Source: an uncultured Ruegeria sp.
GTDB lineage: Bacteria; Pseudomonadota; Alphaproteobacteria; Rhodobacterales; Rhodobacteraceae
DNA: 64,000 bases
NCBI RefSeq assembly: GCF_947504215.1
Contig: NZ_CANNGO010000011.1
Coordinates: 62,001 to 126,000 of the forward strand
Direction: 5' to 3'
This document shows, piece by piece, positions 17,983 to 25,814 of this stretch; positions within the stretch are counted from its first letter, which is position 1; the number at the start of each line of letters is the position of its first letter. The translations under genes were made by a program, and so were the position numbers. Below the pieces are notes generated by a model that worked only from the letters and a program-made list of their open reading frames with translations, was not told where the DNA came from and ran no database searches.

Positions 17983-18354
17983 CTATTCCGACGAGATCGC
18001 GCCGCCAGCCCAGGCAACCGGTCGCACCTCAAGCCGTGCGACTGGGGATGAGATCATCTTGGCGTAGTCTAGTGCTTCATCAAGATCTTTGAAATCGGCG
18101 GCATAAAACCCAAGGAAATTCTCCTTCGTCTCGGCGAATGGGCCATCGGTGATCAGTGGCGCCGCGCCTTCAGATGGGGCTGGTTGGACCATCACGGCAG
18201 AGGTTGGAGGCATCAATTTCATCGACACGAACTCCCCCCGGTCTGCCAACGCCGATTGCAACGCGCCATGTCCCGACATCACTTCATCCTGGCGATCTTT
18301 GGGCAGCGCTTCGAACACGCCCGGTTCCCCATAGATTGTAATTGCGTAAATCAT
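17983..18354 (-). CDS. YCII-related DGPF-motif protein
   Basis: The 123-residue protein contains ITDGPFAETKENFLGFY, the DGPF motif that defines the proteins linked to ECF42 sigma factors. It precedes the sigma gene by 4 bp on the same strand. The family has a dimeric ferredoxin-like alpha/beta fold. The role is probably as an effector or a target of the sigma factor; this is known association rather than mechanism. Confidence 0.85.
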   Translation of the reverse strand: MIYAITIYGEPGVFEALPKDRQDEVMSGHGALQSALADRGEFVSMKLMPPTSAVMVQPAPSEGAAPLITDGPFAETKENFLGFYAADFKDLDEALDYAKMISSPVARLEVRPVAWAGGAISSE

Positions 18355-18567
18355 TTTCGCCTCCGTGCATTAGTCACATGGTGCAAGGACGCGCGAAGAC
18401 ATGCAAATCCGACAACCGACCCAATCCAGGCACTAACCAAATGTCTCGTGCTGAATCGCAACCTCCCCAAGCAGGCCTTGCTAGCAACGCGCAACGCTCA
18501 GGTGCGCCGCAGACCACAACACGGACAAGACCGACATCTTCAGTTCCGTTTTTGTATGTCTGGTTCA

Positions 18568-18865
18568 CTAACGCGCCAAAAATGCGTTCTTCATCACTGT
18601 CGACAATTGAACAGTGGCCTCGGCCCTCTCTACGTTGTCGCTTCGCATCGCTTGCATCATGGCGCCTTCGACCAGGCCGTGCGCCATTGCGGCCATCATG
18701 GCGACATCTCCCTTCACGAATGTCCCTTCAGATATGCCCTCGGCATAGAAAGATCGGATCTGGTTTTGGATGCGGTCACCGGGCAGCGCGCCATCGCTAT
18801 AAACTACATCCGTCGTCATTGTTAGCAGCCGCAAGAGTGAACCGTGTTGTTCAGCGACTACAAAC
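18568..18865 (-). pseudogene. TetR-family regulator, C-terminal fragment cut by IS6
   Basis: The frame reads VAEQHGSLLRLLTMTTDVVYSDGALPGD and continues with a ligand-domain helix pattern (GDVAMMAAMAHGLVEGAMMQAM) resembling TetR C-terminal domains. The DNA-binding half is missing. The first ~10 codons of the open frame come from the left end of the IS6 element, whose terminal repeat begins at 18866. The gene is therefore a remnant. The TetR assignment is by overall helical pattern and is moderate. Confidence 0.55.
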
Positions 18866-19683
18866 GGTTTTGTCGCAAACTCCGTCCCCATCTGTCAGAT
18901 CGAACGCAGTTCTGGTAACGCGTGTTGGAATATGACAGGAGCAAGCCGTGACGATTTCATTCAAGGGCGCACATTTTCCCAAAGACGTGATCTTGCACGC
19001 GGTTTTCTTCTACCTGCGATACGGTGTTTCCTACCGGGATCTGCAGGAAATCATGGCGGAACGTGGCGTTGATCTGGATCATGCAACGCTAAACCGTTGG
19101 GTCAGGCGATATGCAGGCCTCGTTGCTGAAGCAGCGCGGTATAGAAAGCGTCCCGCAGACCGTTCGCGGCGCATGGATGAAACCTATGTGAAAGTGAAAG
19201 GCGAATGGGTTTATCTTTATCGAGCGATCGATAAACACGGCAAAACCCTTGATTTCATGTTGTCCGAGCGCCGGAACAAGGCTGCTGCGACGAAGTTCTT
19301 CCCCCGCGCGCTAGAAGTGAACGGATTGCCACGCAAGATCGTCATCGACAAAAGCGGGGCCAACACTGCTGGCATCAAGGCGATCAACAAGATGTTGAAA
19401 GGCTTTGGTTGCCCGATCCCGATCGATATGGTCAGGCGGAAATACCTCAATAACATCATTGAACAGGATCACCGCTTCATCAAACGAAGGATCAGACCCA
19501 TGCTGGGCTTCAAGTCTTTCGCTTCAGCTGCATCCGTCCTGGCGGGAATAGAGTTGGTCAACATGATCCGCAAAGGTCAATTCACACCTGGACTCCGTCC
19601 GTTTCAGCAATTCATCCAACTGGCAGGATAATCAACTCATCAGCTTCACCTAAGCTGCCCTCAAAAAAGTTTGCGACAGAACC
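18866..19683 (+). mobile_element. IS6-family insertion sequence
   Basis: This 818-bp element has 15-bp terminal inverted repeats: GGTTTTGTCGCAAAC at 18866-18880 and the complement of GGTTCTGTCGCAAAC at 19669-19683 (one mismatch). It holds one full transposase. The flanking 8 bp differ (CTACAAAC on the left, CGCCATTA on the right), so there is no target duplication. That fits a past recombination, deletion or cointegrate event rather than simple insertion. Confidence 0.85.
18948..19631 (+). CDS. IS6-family transposase
   Basis: The 227-residue DDE transposase starts FKGAHFPKDVILHAVFFYLRYGVSYRDLQEIMAERGV, as in IS6 elements. The catalytic Asp is in MDETYVKVKGEW, the second Asp in VIDKSGAN and the Glu in IIEQDHRFIKRR. 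It is full length and lies wholly inside the terminal repeats, so it may still be active. A truncated relative in opposite orientation lies at 24331-24622. Confidence 0.95.
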   Translation: MTISFKGAHFPKDVILHAVFFYLRYGVSYRDLQEIMAERGVDLDHATLNRWVRRYAGLVAEAARYRKRPADRSRRMDETYVKVKGEWVYLYRAIDKHGKTLDFMLSERRNKAAATKFFPRALEVNGLPRKIVIDKSGANTAGIKAINKMLKGFGCPIPIDMVRRKYLNNIIEQDHRFIKRRIRPMLGFKSFASAASVLAGIELVNMIRKGQFTPGLRPFQQFIQLAG

Positions 19684-19885
19684 CGCCATTAATAATGGTT
19701 GCCAGGGAACTCTGGGTGCAGCCCTCTCTTAAAGTCGCCTCAATCATTTAATGATCATTATTTGCGCATTTTGCGCACGATAGGGTAGTCGCTTAACTTG
19801 CTCTGGCGTGTGGTTAAAGCAGCGTTTCATGCTTTCAGCGCCGACATTGATATCAATGAACCGGAGAGCTCGTCAGGCGCTGTGG

Positions 19886-19900
19886 GTTTCGCGACGAAAC
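19886..19900. promoter_or_regulatory. parS-like palindrome 1
   Basis: GTTTCGCGACGAAAC is a 6-bp perfect inverted repeat around 3 bp, at the 3' end of parB. It is one of four copies of GTTTCGNNNCGAAAC within 4.2 kb. Confidence 0.7.
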
Positions 19901-20964
19901 TAAGCCAGATAACTCGAGATTTTTGCGATCAGTTGCTCCGCGTCTTTGGGCCTCAGTTCACGCCCCTTGATGCGAATCCGCATTTCGCCAGATGACACCT
20001 CTGCCAAAATCTCTCCTCCTCCCGGCAAAGGCTGCGGAGCCAATCGTTGAATTTCTTGTGGCCGCCCACCGCGAGCCTTGGCTTCGGTTGGTTCAGGCGT
20101 GTCTTTCAAGGCCGCTTCCAACAACGACCACTCTTCTTTTGCATCCGACACTTCTGCTGACGCAAGAGTTTGACGAAGTTTTGATTGCGCCCCATCGCGG
20201 AGGGCGGATGCAAGCTTAAGGCCTGCCTTTTCCGTCAGAGCAATTGGATGCGTTAGAAGATCGCCTAGCGCCTCATGAACAACCGCAAAGCTGCGTACCT
20301 TTGACCGCTTGGCTTTGGATGCAGCGGCAAACAAAACATCCACGGCAGCCTCAGTCGTGTCGAAGACTCCCTGCCCCGCAGCAAGAACCGCGATACGGCC
20401 TCGTTCGTAGGGGCTGAGATTTGATCGAAGCTCATTCTCTTCGACCATCGAAACGTAAGCCCCCTGCCCCGTCCCAGCCTGCCGAACAAAAGCTGGTATC
20501 TGGGAAAACCTGGGGTCTGTTTCTGACAGCCGCCGAAATGCGTCCAATCGACGATAGCCGGAGATAAGGCCAAAACCGTCACCATCGGGCGTGACTTCGA
20601 TGGGCGTTCGCAAACCGTGAACACGCAGGGATTCCAGAAGCTCGGCCATGGCCTCTTCGTCTTCGACCATCCGGTCGCGCCGGATGAAGTCGGCATCAAT
20701 TTGATCCAAAGGCAGGTTTTGCGCGACAAGCCCTGCGTTCTCGGCATGGCGCCAGCGCGCGGCGTCCCCCTGATCCTGGGCCAAAGCCACGCGATCCGTA
20801 ACGGCCACCATACCGTTCAGTGACGCGGCTTCGGCTGCAACCTGGGCTATCGGTGGTGTTGTCGTCGTCTCAAACGGGCTGATCGATGGTTTCGCCGCGA
20901 AACCCGCCTCGAGCTGTTCCAATTCCGCCGTATCCGGGGCGGTCAGTCTTCTGCGTTTAGCCAT
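19900..20964 (-). CDS. parB: ParB/RepB-type plasmid partition protein
   Basis: About 354 residues from MAKRRRLTAPDTAELEQLEAG. The ParB nuclease-like domain includes IRRDRMVEDEEAMAELLESLRVHGLRTPIEV, GLISGYRRLDAFRRL and the box II motif ENELRSNLSPYERGRIAVL, followed by a helix-turn-helix region and a C-terminal dimer segment. ParB binds parS and loads ParA-dependent segregation complexes. The ATG at 20964 overlaps the end of parA by 8 bp. A parS-like palindrome lies inside the gene (20889-20903) and another at its end (19886-19900). Confidence 0.9.
   Translation of the reverse strand: MAKRRRLTAPDTAELEQLEAGFAAKPSISPFETTTTPPIAQVAAEAASLNGMVAVTDRVALAQDQGDAARWRHAENAGLVAQNLPLDQIDADFIRRDRMVEDEEAMAELLESLRVHGLRTPIEVTPDGDGFGLISGYRRLDAFRRLSETDPRFSQIPAFVRQAGTGQGAYVSMVEENELRSNLSPYERGRIAVLAAGQGVFDTTEAAVDVLFAAASKAKRSKVRSFAVVHEALGDLLTHPIALTEKAGLKLASALRDGAQSKLRQTLASAEVSDAKEEWSLLEAALKDTPEPTEAKARGGRPQEIQRLAPQPLPGGGEILAEVSSGEMRIRIKGRELRPKDAEQLIAKISSYLA
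20889..20903. promoter_or_regulatory. parS-like palindrome 2
   Basis: GTTTCGCCGCGAAAC, inside the parB coding region, matches GTTTCGNNNCGAAAC exactly. Confidence 0.7.
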
Positions 20965-22342
20965 CTGCTTCTCCTCCCATCTGAGCATCGCGCCACCAAC
21001 ATCCGATCAGAACCTCTTTGAATTCTGCGTAGGTCCGGTCGAATGTCTCTCGGCCCCTCACATAAGTTTCTCGGTTGAAGTCGCGATAGTCTGCCTCGTA
21101 AATGCCGTTCACTTGTTCACCCGCCTGCCCGACCAAGGCCGTATAGTCCTGCCGGTATGCGTTCATAAAATCACCAAAATAGGCCTGAATGACGTTGGCC
21201 ATATCTGTCTGCTGGCTGGCGTCGAACCGCGTGATGATGGCCCGTACTACATCCCATTCGAACTTTAGTTCCGGTAAACCCGCCGCGCGTTGCGCAGAGT
21301 TCTCGCCATCTTCGATACTGGCAAACGTGGTGTAGAGCATATCGAAGAAGCGGCCTGTGGAATCAAATTCCAGAAATGAAGCGCCCAGAGGAACCAACAA
21401 AATATCCGCCGCAGCCAGAGCGTTGATCGTTAGGTACCCAAGTGCAGGAGGAGTGTCGAGGAACACAACGTCGTAGTCGTTCAGAATACCTTCGTCCTGA
21501 AGAAAATTGGTCAACCCATCCCACAAGGGCCAACTACGTAATCCCATGCGCCAAACCGGGATCTGAAACTCGGCCCAATACAGGTTCAGCTGCGCACCGA
21601 TCAGATCGATATTGGGCCAGTGGGTTTTTTGAATGACGTCGCGGGGCAGGGTGGTCAATGCCTCCTGCAGGGTTTCGTCGAGCGGGATCTCTGGCTGACC
21701 TGAGGCTGAGCGTACCCGGTTTTCCTCCTGAACAGCCTTGGCATAGTCCTTTGCAACCAACGGAAACACCGTTTGCCATTCATCGGCAACCTGCCCTCCG
21801 AGGATCGAAGTCATCGATCCCTGGCTGTCCAAGTCGATGACCAGAACCTTATAGCCGTCCAAAGCCGCCGACATAGCCAGATGGGCCGCTGTTGAGGTCT
21901 TGCCGACGCCGCCCTTGAAGTTCGCAACAGCGACGACCTTTGCCGGTAAACCATCAGGGCGATAAGGAAGATATTCCTTCGTGCTGACACCCTCTGCCGC
22001 AAAATGCTTTCGTAGGGTGAGCACTTCTTCCAACGTGAACCACTTGGAGCCGGCCTCTCCCTCACCCTGAGGAAGATCGGGATTCGCCTTGAGGACACGT
22101 CGAAGATGGGCGGGTGCAACAGGGATGAGATATTTGGTGATCTCCCAGATTGAAAATCGCCGCAAACGCTTTTCTCCATCCGGAGCGTAGCCTCTGCGCG
22201 CTAGGTCCTCTCGGCCCTTTGCACAGAACGTCGCTGCTTTTGCGAATCGCGAAGTGCCAATAGGATCGGGTAACTTTGTCGCCGCCACTTCCGGATCCAG
22301 ATTCAGATATGGCGGTAGCGGGGGTTGGTTGGATTTATTCAC
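20957..22342 (-). CDS. parA: ParA-type plasmid partition ATPase
   Basis: About 461 residues if read from the GTG at 22342 (VNKSNQPPLPPYLN); an ATG at 22429 would add 29 residues of low-complexity sequence that overlaps a probable operator. An N-terminal helix-turn-helix-like region (RFSIWEITKYLIPVAPAHLRRVL) precedes the deviant Walker A KGGVGKTSTAAHL. Walker B (VVFLDTPPALG) and IDLDSQGSMT follow. The large N-terminus is typical of type Ia/RepA-like ParA proteins that autoregulate. ATP-bound ParA coats the nucleoid and moves ParB-parS complexes. It is transcribed away from the rep gene. Confidence 0.9.
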   Translation of the reverse strand: MNKSNQPPLPPYLNLDPEVAATKLPDPIGTSRFAKAATFCAKGREDLARRGYAPDGEKRLRRFSIWEITKYLIPVAPAHLRRVLKANPDLPQGEGEAGSKWFTLEEVLTLRKHFAAEGVSTKEYLPYRPDGLPAKVVAVANFKGGVGKTSTAAHLAMSAALDGYKVLVIDLDSQGSMTSILGGQVADEWQTVFPLVAKDYAKAVQEENRVRSASGQPEIPLDETLQEALTTLPRDVIQKTHWPNIDLIGAQLNLYWAEFQIPVWRMGLRSWPLWDGLTNFLQDEGILNDYDVVFLDTPPALGYLTINALAAADILLVPLGASFLEFDSTGRFFDMLYTTFASIEDGENSAQRAAGLPELKFEWDVVRAIITRFDASQQTDMANVIQAYFGDFMNAYRQDYTALVGQAGEQVNGIYEADYRDFNRETYVRGRETFDRTYAEFKEVLIGCWWRDAQMGGEADG

Positions 22343-22358
22343 TGTCGATGCCTCGGGT

Positions 22359-22402
22359 AATGTTCGCCTTGTCGGCGTATATTGCGGAATGTAGCGAACA
22401 TT
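22359..22402. promoter_or_regulatory. Inverted repeat upstream of parA, probable operator
   Basis: Perfect 9-bp arms AATGTTCGC (22359-22367) and GCGAACATT (22394-22402) are separated by 26 bp, just upstream of the preferred parA start. The spacing and place fit autoregulation by the ParA N-terminal domain. Confidence 0.5.
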
Positions 22403-22460
22403 TGGCCCGGCGGCTATCCTTGTTCTCAAGTTTTTCCACAGTAGGTGTACGCCTAGACCG

Positions 22461-22475
22461 GTTTCGTGGCGAAAC
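22461..22475. promoter_or_regulatory. parS-like palindrome 3
   Basis: GTTTCGTGGCGAAAC lies in the intergenic region upstream of parA; this is the copy best placed for partition. Confidence 0.75.
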
Positions 22476-22604
22476 TTCCTAAAATCGAAGAAAACGACGC
22501 AACAAATAGTTTATTTACTTTAGAGAGTTTAGAGTCTTTAGGACGTTAATATCTTTATTTAACAATTATTTGCGCCTAGTATGGCACCTGTTTTCAGTGT
22601 CTGG

Positions 22605-22830
22605 AGCACCCATCTACAGGATAAAAGGTGCCCATCTACAGGAGGGTAGGGGCCAGAATCCGGGAAGAAGGGTTCCGATTCTCAGGTTGTTAAGAATCTG
22701 CACCAATCAGACCCTAATCTTCTCTCTCTTGGATGTTGTGCTCTTGCGTAACAGCCGGTCTCCGAACCCCCACGACCAGTTGCCTGGGGATAAGTCGAGC
22801 ACTTTCGGAATAAGGTACCTGTCTACGGGA
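22605..22830. repeat. Iteron repeats, probable replication origin
   Basis: Three direct repeats fit GGTRCCYRTCTACRGGA: 22605-22621 (first bases differ), 22627-22643 and 22814-22830. An AT-rich tract (about 22500-22570) lies on the parA side. Repeats of this size directly before a Rep_3 initiator gene are typical iteron origins. Further degenerate copies may exist. Confidence 0.65.
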
Positions 22831-22922
22831 TTCATGTGATCCTGTATTTGGGCACCCAATTGAGATTGATCAACGGGTACCTTTCGTGGCAGAAATATCA
22901 AAACGAGCAGCCAGGCAGAATC

Positions 22923-24182
22923 ATGCCGGATACACAATTGGACATGGATCAGCTTTCTGGCGCATTGCGCCGGGAAACAGTGAAGAAGAACGTTGCTGCA
23001 ATTCACATTAGCGGCAAGCTGACGCTATTGCAGCGCAAGTTATCCAATGTCCTTCTGTTGAATGCATATGATGCGCTAACGTCCGCACAAACCCACACCA
23101 TCGACGCTCGGACTTTGGCGATGATGGTTGGATACAATTCGAACGACTTTGACACGCTACGCGCCAGCCTTAGGGCTCTGGCCGAGACCGTAGCAGAATG
23201 GGATATGCTGGACGAACAGGGCCGTCAGGAATGGGGCGTCTCGTCGTTGCTTAGTTTCGCAAAACTCAAGGCCGGAGTTTGCGAGTATGCGTATTCCCCT
23301 GCGCTTGCGCAGAAACTTTACGATCCGAAGATCTACGCGCTGATAAATGTTCAAATCCAGCGGAACTTCAGTTCCGGACACGGCTTGGCATTGTACGAAA
23401 ACTGCTACCGATTTGTGCGTACCGGATCGACGGGATGGTGGGCGCTGGATGTTTTTCGAAAACTAATGGGCGTGGATGGAAGCGACTACTACGGCAGTTT
23501 CAAACATCTCAATGCCAAGATCATCAAACCTGCTGTTGCTGAGGTGAACAAGAGCTCGGACATTCTAATTGAACCGGAGTTCAAGAAGAAGGGGCGCACC
23601 GTTACCGACATTCGGTTCCTGATCAAAGGCAATCCGCAGAAGGCGATGTTCGAGATTGACGATGGTGACGGCGTTCGGAACCTGAAGATATACAAGACAC
23701 TGCGCGAGCAGGGGGTGTCGGATAGGCTGGCGCGGCAATGGATAGCTGAACATGGTGAAGACTATGTTCAGCAAAAGCTCGACTATGTCAGCGGGCAGGG
23801 GGGTATTAAGTCAACACTCGGATATCTCTCAGCTGCATTGCGGGATGACTACAAAGCGCCGGAGAATGAAACCGCACCCGAGCCCAGTCCCGAGGCGGTC
23901 GAAGCCGCCCGTGAACGAGAGGTTGAAAAGGCCCAGGAAGATCAGGCTTACGAGGCGCGGGCGTCAGAACGAGCGGAGCGTTCCCGCAAATTGGCGATCG
24001 TCGAGGATCTGGTTTCGCGGCGAAACCCAACACAGCGAGATGCAGACAAGCGGCTGTTCCTTGCCGGATTGGACAACGATCTGGATCGAGAGCACTTCCG
24101 GGCGCATGGTTGGCGATCAGGCCTGAATGCGACAGCAATCTTCGCCTTTTGGTTGGATATGGAGCCTGACGCCTTCGAGTGA
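22923..24182 (+). CDS. Rep_3-superfamily plasmid replication initiator
   Basis: About 419 residues from the ATG at 22923; a GTG at 22836 overlaps the last iteron and is less likely. IHISGKLTLLQRKLSNVLLLNAYDAL is the usual start of the Rep_3 winged-helix region, and FVRTGSTGWWALDVFRKLMGV with the following VNKSSDILIEP is the second winged helix. Such proteins bind iterons as monomers to melt the origin. The C-terminal third is charged and helical. Gene order (parB-parA divergent to rep) is that of Roseobacter RepA/RepB-class replicons. A parS-like palindrome sits near its 3' end. Confidence 0.85.
   Translation: MPDTQLDMDQLSGALRRETVKKNVAAIHISGKLTLLQRKLSNVLLLNAYDALTSAQTHTIDARTLAMMVGYNSNDFDTLRASLRALAETVAEWDMLDEQGRQEWGVSSLLSFAKLKAGVCEYAYSPALAQKLYDPKIYALINVQIQRNFSSGHGLALYENCYRFVRTGSTGWWALDVFRKLMGVDGSDYYGSFKHLNAKIIKPAVAEVNKSSDILIEPEFKKKGRTVTDIRFLIKGNPQKAMFEIDDGDGVRNLKIYKTLREQGVSDRLARQWIAEHGEDYVQQKLDYVSGQGGIKSTLGYLSAALRDDYKAPENETAPEPSPEAVEAAREREVEKAQEDQAYEARASERAERSRKLAIVEDLVSRRNPTQRDADKRLFLAGLDNDLDREHFRAHGWRSGLNATAIFAFWLDMEPDAFE
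24012..24026. promoter_or_regulatory. parS-like palindrome 4
   Basis: GTTTCGCGGCGAAAC, inside the rep gene, matches GTTTCGNNNCGAAAC exactly. Confidence 0.65.
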
Positions 24183-24330
24183 TCACCTAGCCTCCCAGAC
24201 GTTTCTGCGGCTCCGCAACGTGCGTGGTTGGCGTCGGATGGAACGGATTTCTTACCTTTGGTGTTGTGCGCACTTTATACCATTTATGCGCATTATGGGT
24301 ACAGCACTCTAACTAAAAGAGACCTTAAGG

Positions 24331-24622
24331 GTTTCGTTGCAAAGTTTTAGGTCACCCAAACAGAACTGCGATGGCTTCAGGTTCAGATTGCCAACTCGGA
24401 GAATTGACGAAACGGGCAGAGCCCTGGTGTGAACTGGCCTTTACGGATCATGTGCGCGACTTTGATGCCTGCGAGAGTCGCCGAAGCCGAAGCAAAAGTC
24501 TTGAAGCCGAGCATCGGACGGGTTCGTCTTTTGATGAAACGGTGATCCTGTTCCACTATGTTGTTCAAGTATTTCCGCCTGACCATTTCAATGGGGATCG
24601 GGCAGCCAAAGCCTTTCAGCTT
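24331..24622 (-). mobile_element. IS6-family element, 3'-end remnant
   Basis: The minus-strand frame encodes only the C-terminal ~80 residues of an IS6 transposase (KGFGCPIPIEMVRRKYLNN, IVEQDHRFIKRRTRPMLGFK), closely related to the intact copy at 18866-19683 but not identical. The terminal repeat GGTTTCGTTGCAAAG is at 24331-24345, the same distance from the stop codon as in the intact element. Homology ends abruptly at about 24622. Confidence 0.85.
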
Positions 24623-24784
24623 ACTCTTGCAGCCAACCCTTATGCAGGTCACCCGAGTGACACACGCCGAGACATACGGGAGCTTTCAGTGCCGCGAACC
24701 CCATTCACACTGTTCTATCGTGTAATGCCCACCCAGATAGAAATTCTGCGTCTATGGGATACCCGGCAGGGCGCGGATTACTGA
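24620..24784 (+). pseudogene. ParE/RelE-type toxin, C-terminal fragment
   Basis: The 54 codons read NPYAGHPSDTRRDIRELSV, then PRTPFTLFYRV and IEILRLWDTRQGADY, the standard C-terminal half of ParE/RelE toxins. The N-terminal half is replaced by the IS6 remnant, and no antitoxin gene is present. It is a broken plasmid-addiction toxin. Confidence 0.7.
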
Positions 24785-25044
24785 AACCCGGAGTTTAAAT
24801 TGGTGGCATCAGGCGGGCAGGGTAGGGGCAAGCAACCGAACCTATTTTGTTGTTCGACCTCTAGCTTTTGCGTAGAAGGCGTATTTTGTTGAAAAACTCT
24901 GGCTTGATCGAGACATGAACTACTGATTCAATTCTGCCAACAAGCGGGAGGATCAGCCATGATGGGATCTAGGTTCTGGACCTATTAATTGGCTGCCGTT
25001 ATCCCGCCTGCGTGATTCATGCCCGTGAGTTTCAGGGGTATAAC

Positions 25045-25510
25045 ATGAGCAATCTATTCTGGCTGACGGATGTGCAGATGGCGCGACTTCAGCCTTACTT
25101 TCCAAAGAGCCATGGTAAGCCGAGGGTTGATGATCGACGCGTGCTGAGTGGGATTATTTTCATCAACGCAATGGGTTACGTGGGTCCGATGCGCCGCGTG
25201 AATATGGGCCGCCAAAGACGCTGTACAATCGCTGGAAACGATGGAGCGATATCGGTGTGTTCGCTCGGATCATGAACGGGCTGGCTGCAGAGGGAACCGC
25301 TCATAAAACCATCATGATTGACGCAACATACCTCAAAGCGCACCGCACGGCTTCCAGCCTGTGGTTGAAAAAGGGGGGCGTGGCAGGCTGATAGGGCGCA
25401 CCAAGGGTGGCATGAATACGAAACTGCACGCCGTTACTGACAGTCTGGGACGCCCCAAGGTCTTCCTCTCCGCCATCGCGCTCGCGGCTACAGTCCTATT
25501 CTGGCTGTAA
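25045..25510 (+). pseudogene. IS5-family transposase remnant
   Basis: The start MSNLFWLTDVQMARLQPYF is typical of IS5-group transposases. After a frameshift near 25170 the homologous frame resumes as DAPREYGPPKTLYNRWKRW and IMIDATYLKAHRTASSL. It is broken again near 25390 before GRTKGGMNTKLHAVTD. The 3' end is missing. It is inactive. Confidence 0.85.
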
Positions 25511-25814
25511 ATCAATGAGGCTGGAGCCTAGCAGTATTTATTGGCCAGCGTGCGCATTAAATTGCATTAGCTTGCAACCCGCCAAAGCGCTTGTTCGGGT
25601 TCTGTAGCAAAATTTTTGAGGCTCTCTGTCTGAGATGATGCCCTTGCGGCATCGGCTGCTCGAGTTTCTACTGGAGATCGCGACCGATGGCGATTTCATC
25701 CCTATCCGTTGTCAAGGATTTCGGTACCTGTATTCTAGCAGCTTTCATTTACCAGAGACTATGTGCAAGTATCGGATTCAATTCTGAAAAACAGCATATC
25801 TGAACAAGGATTTC
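25511..25814. other. IS-derived junction upstream of RiPP cluster 2
   Basis: GGTTCTGTAGCAAAATTTTTGAGGC at 25598-25622 closely resembles the right terminal repeat of the IS6 element at 18866-19683, but no transposase follows. The rest is non-coding as far as I can see. It forms the boundary between the IS-rich region and the RiPP cluster. Confidence 0.45.

Noticed and set aside
18184..18825. 213-codon frame opposite the YCII gene and TetR fragment
   Set aside because: His/Arg-rich antisense frame without recognisable motif; it spans the boundary of two genes on the other strand.
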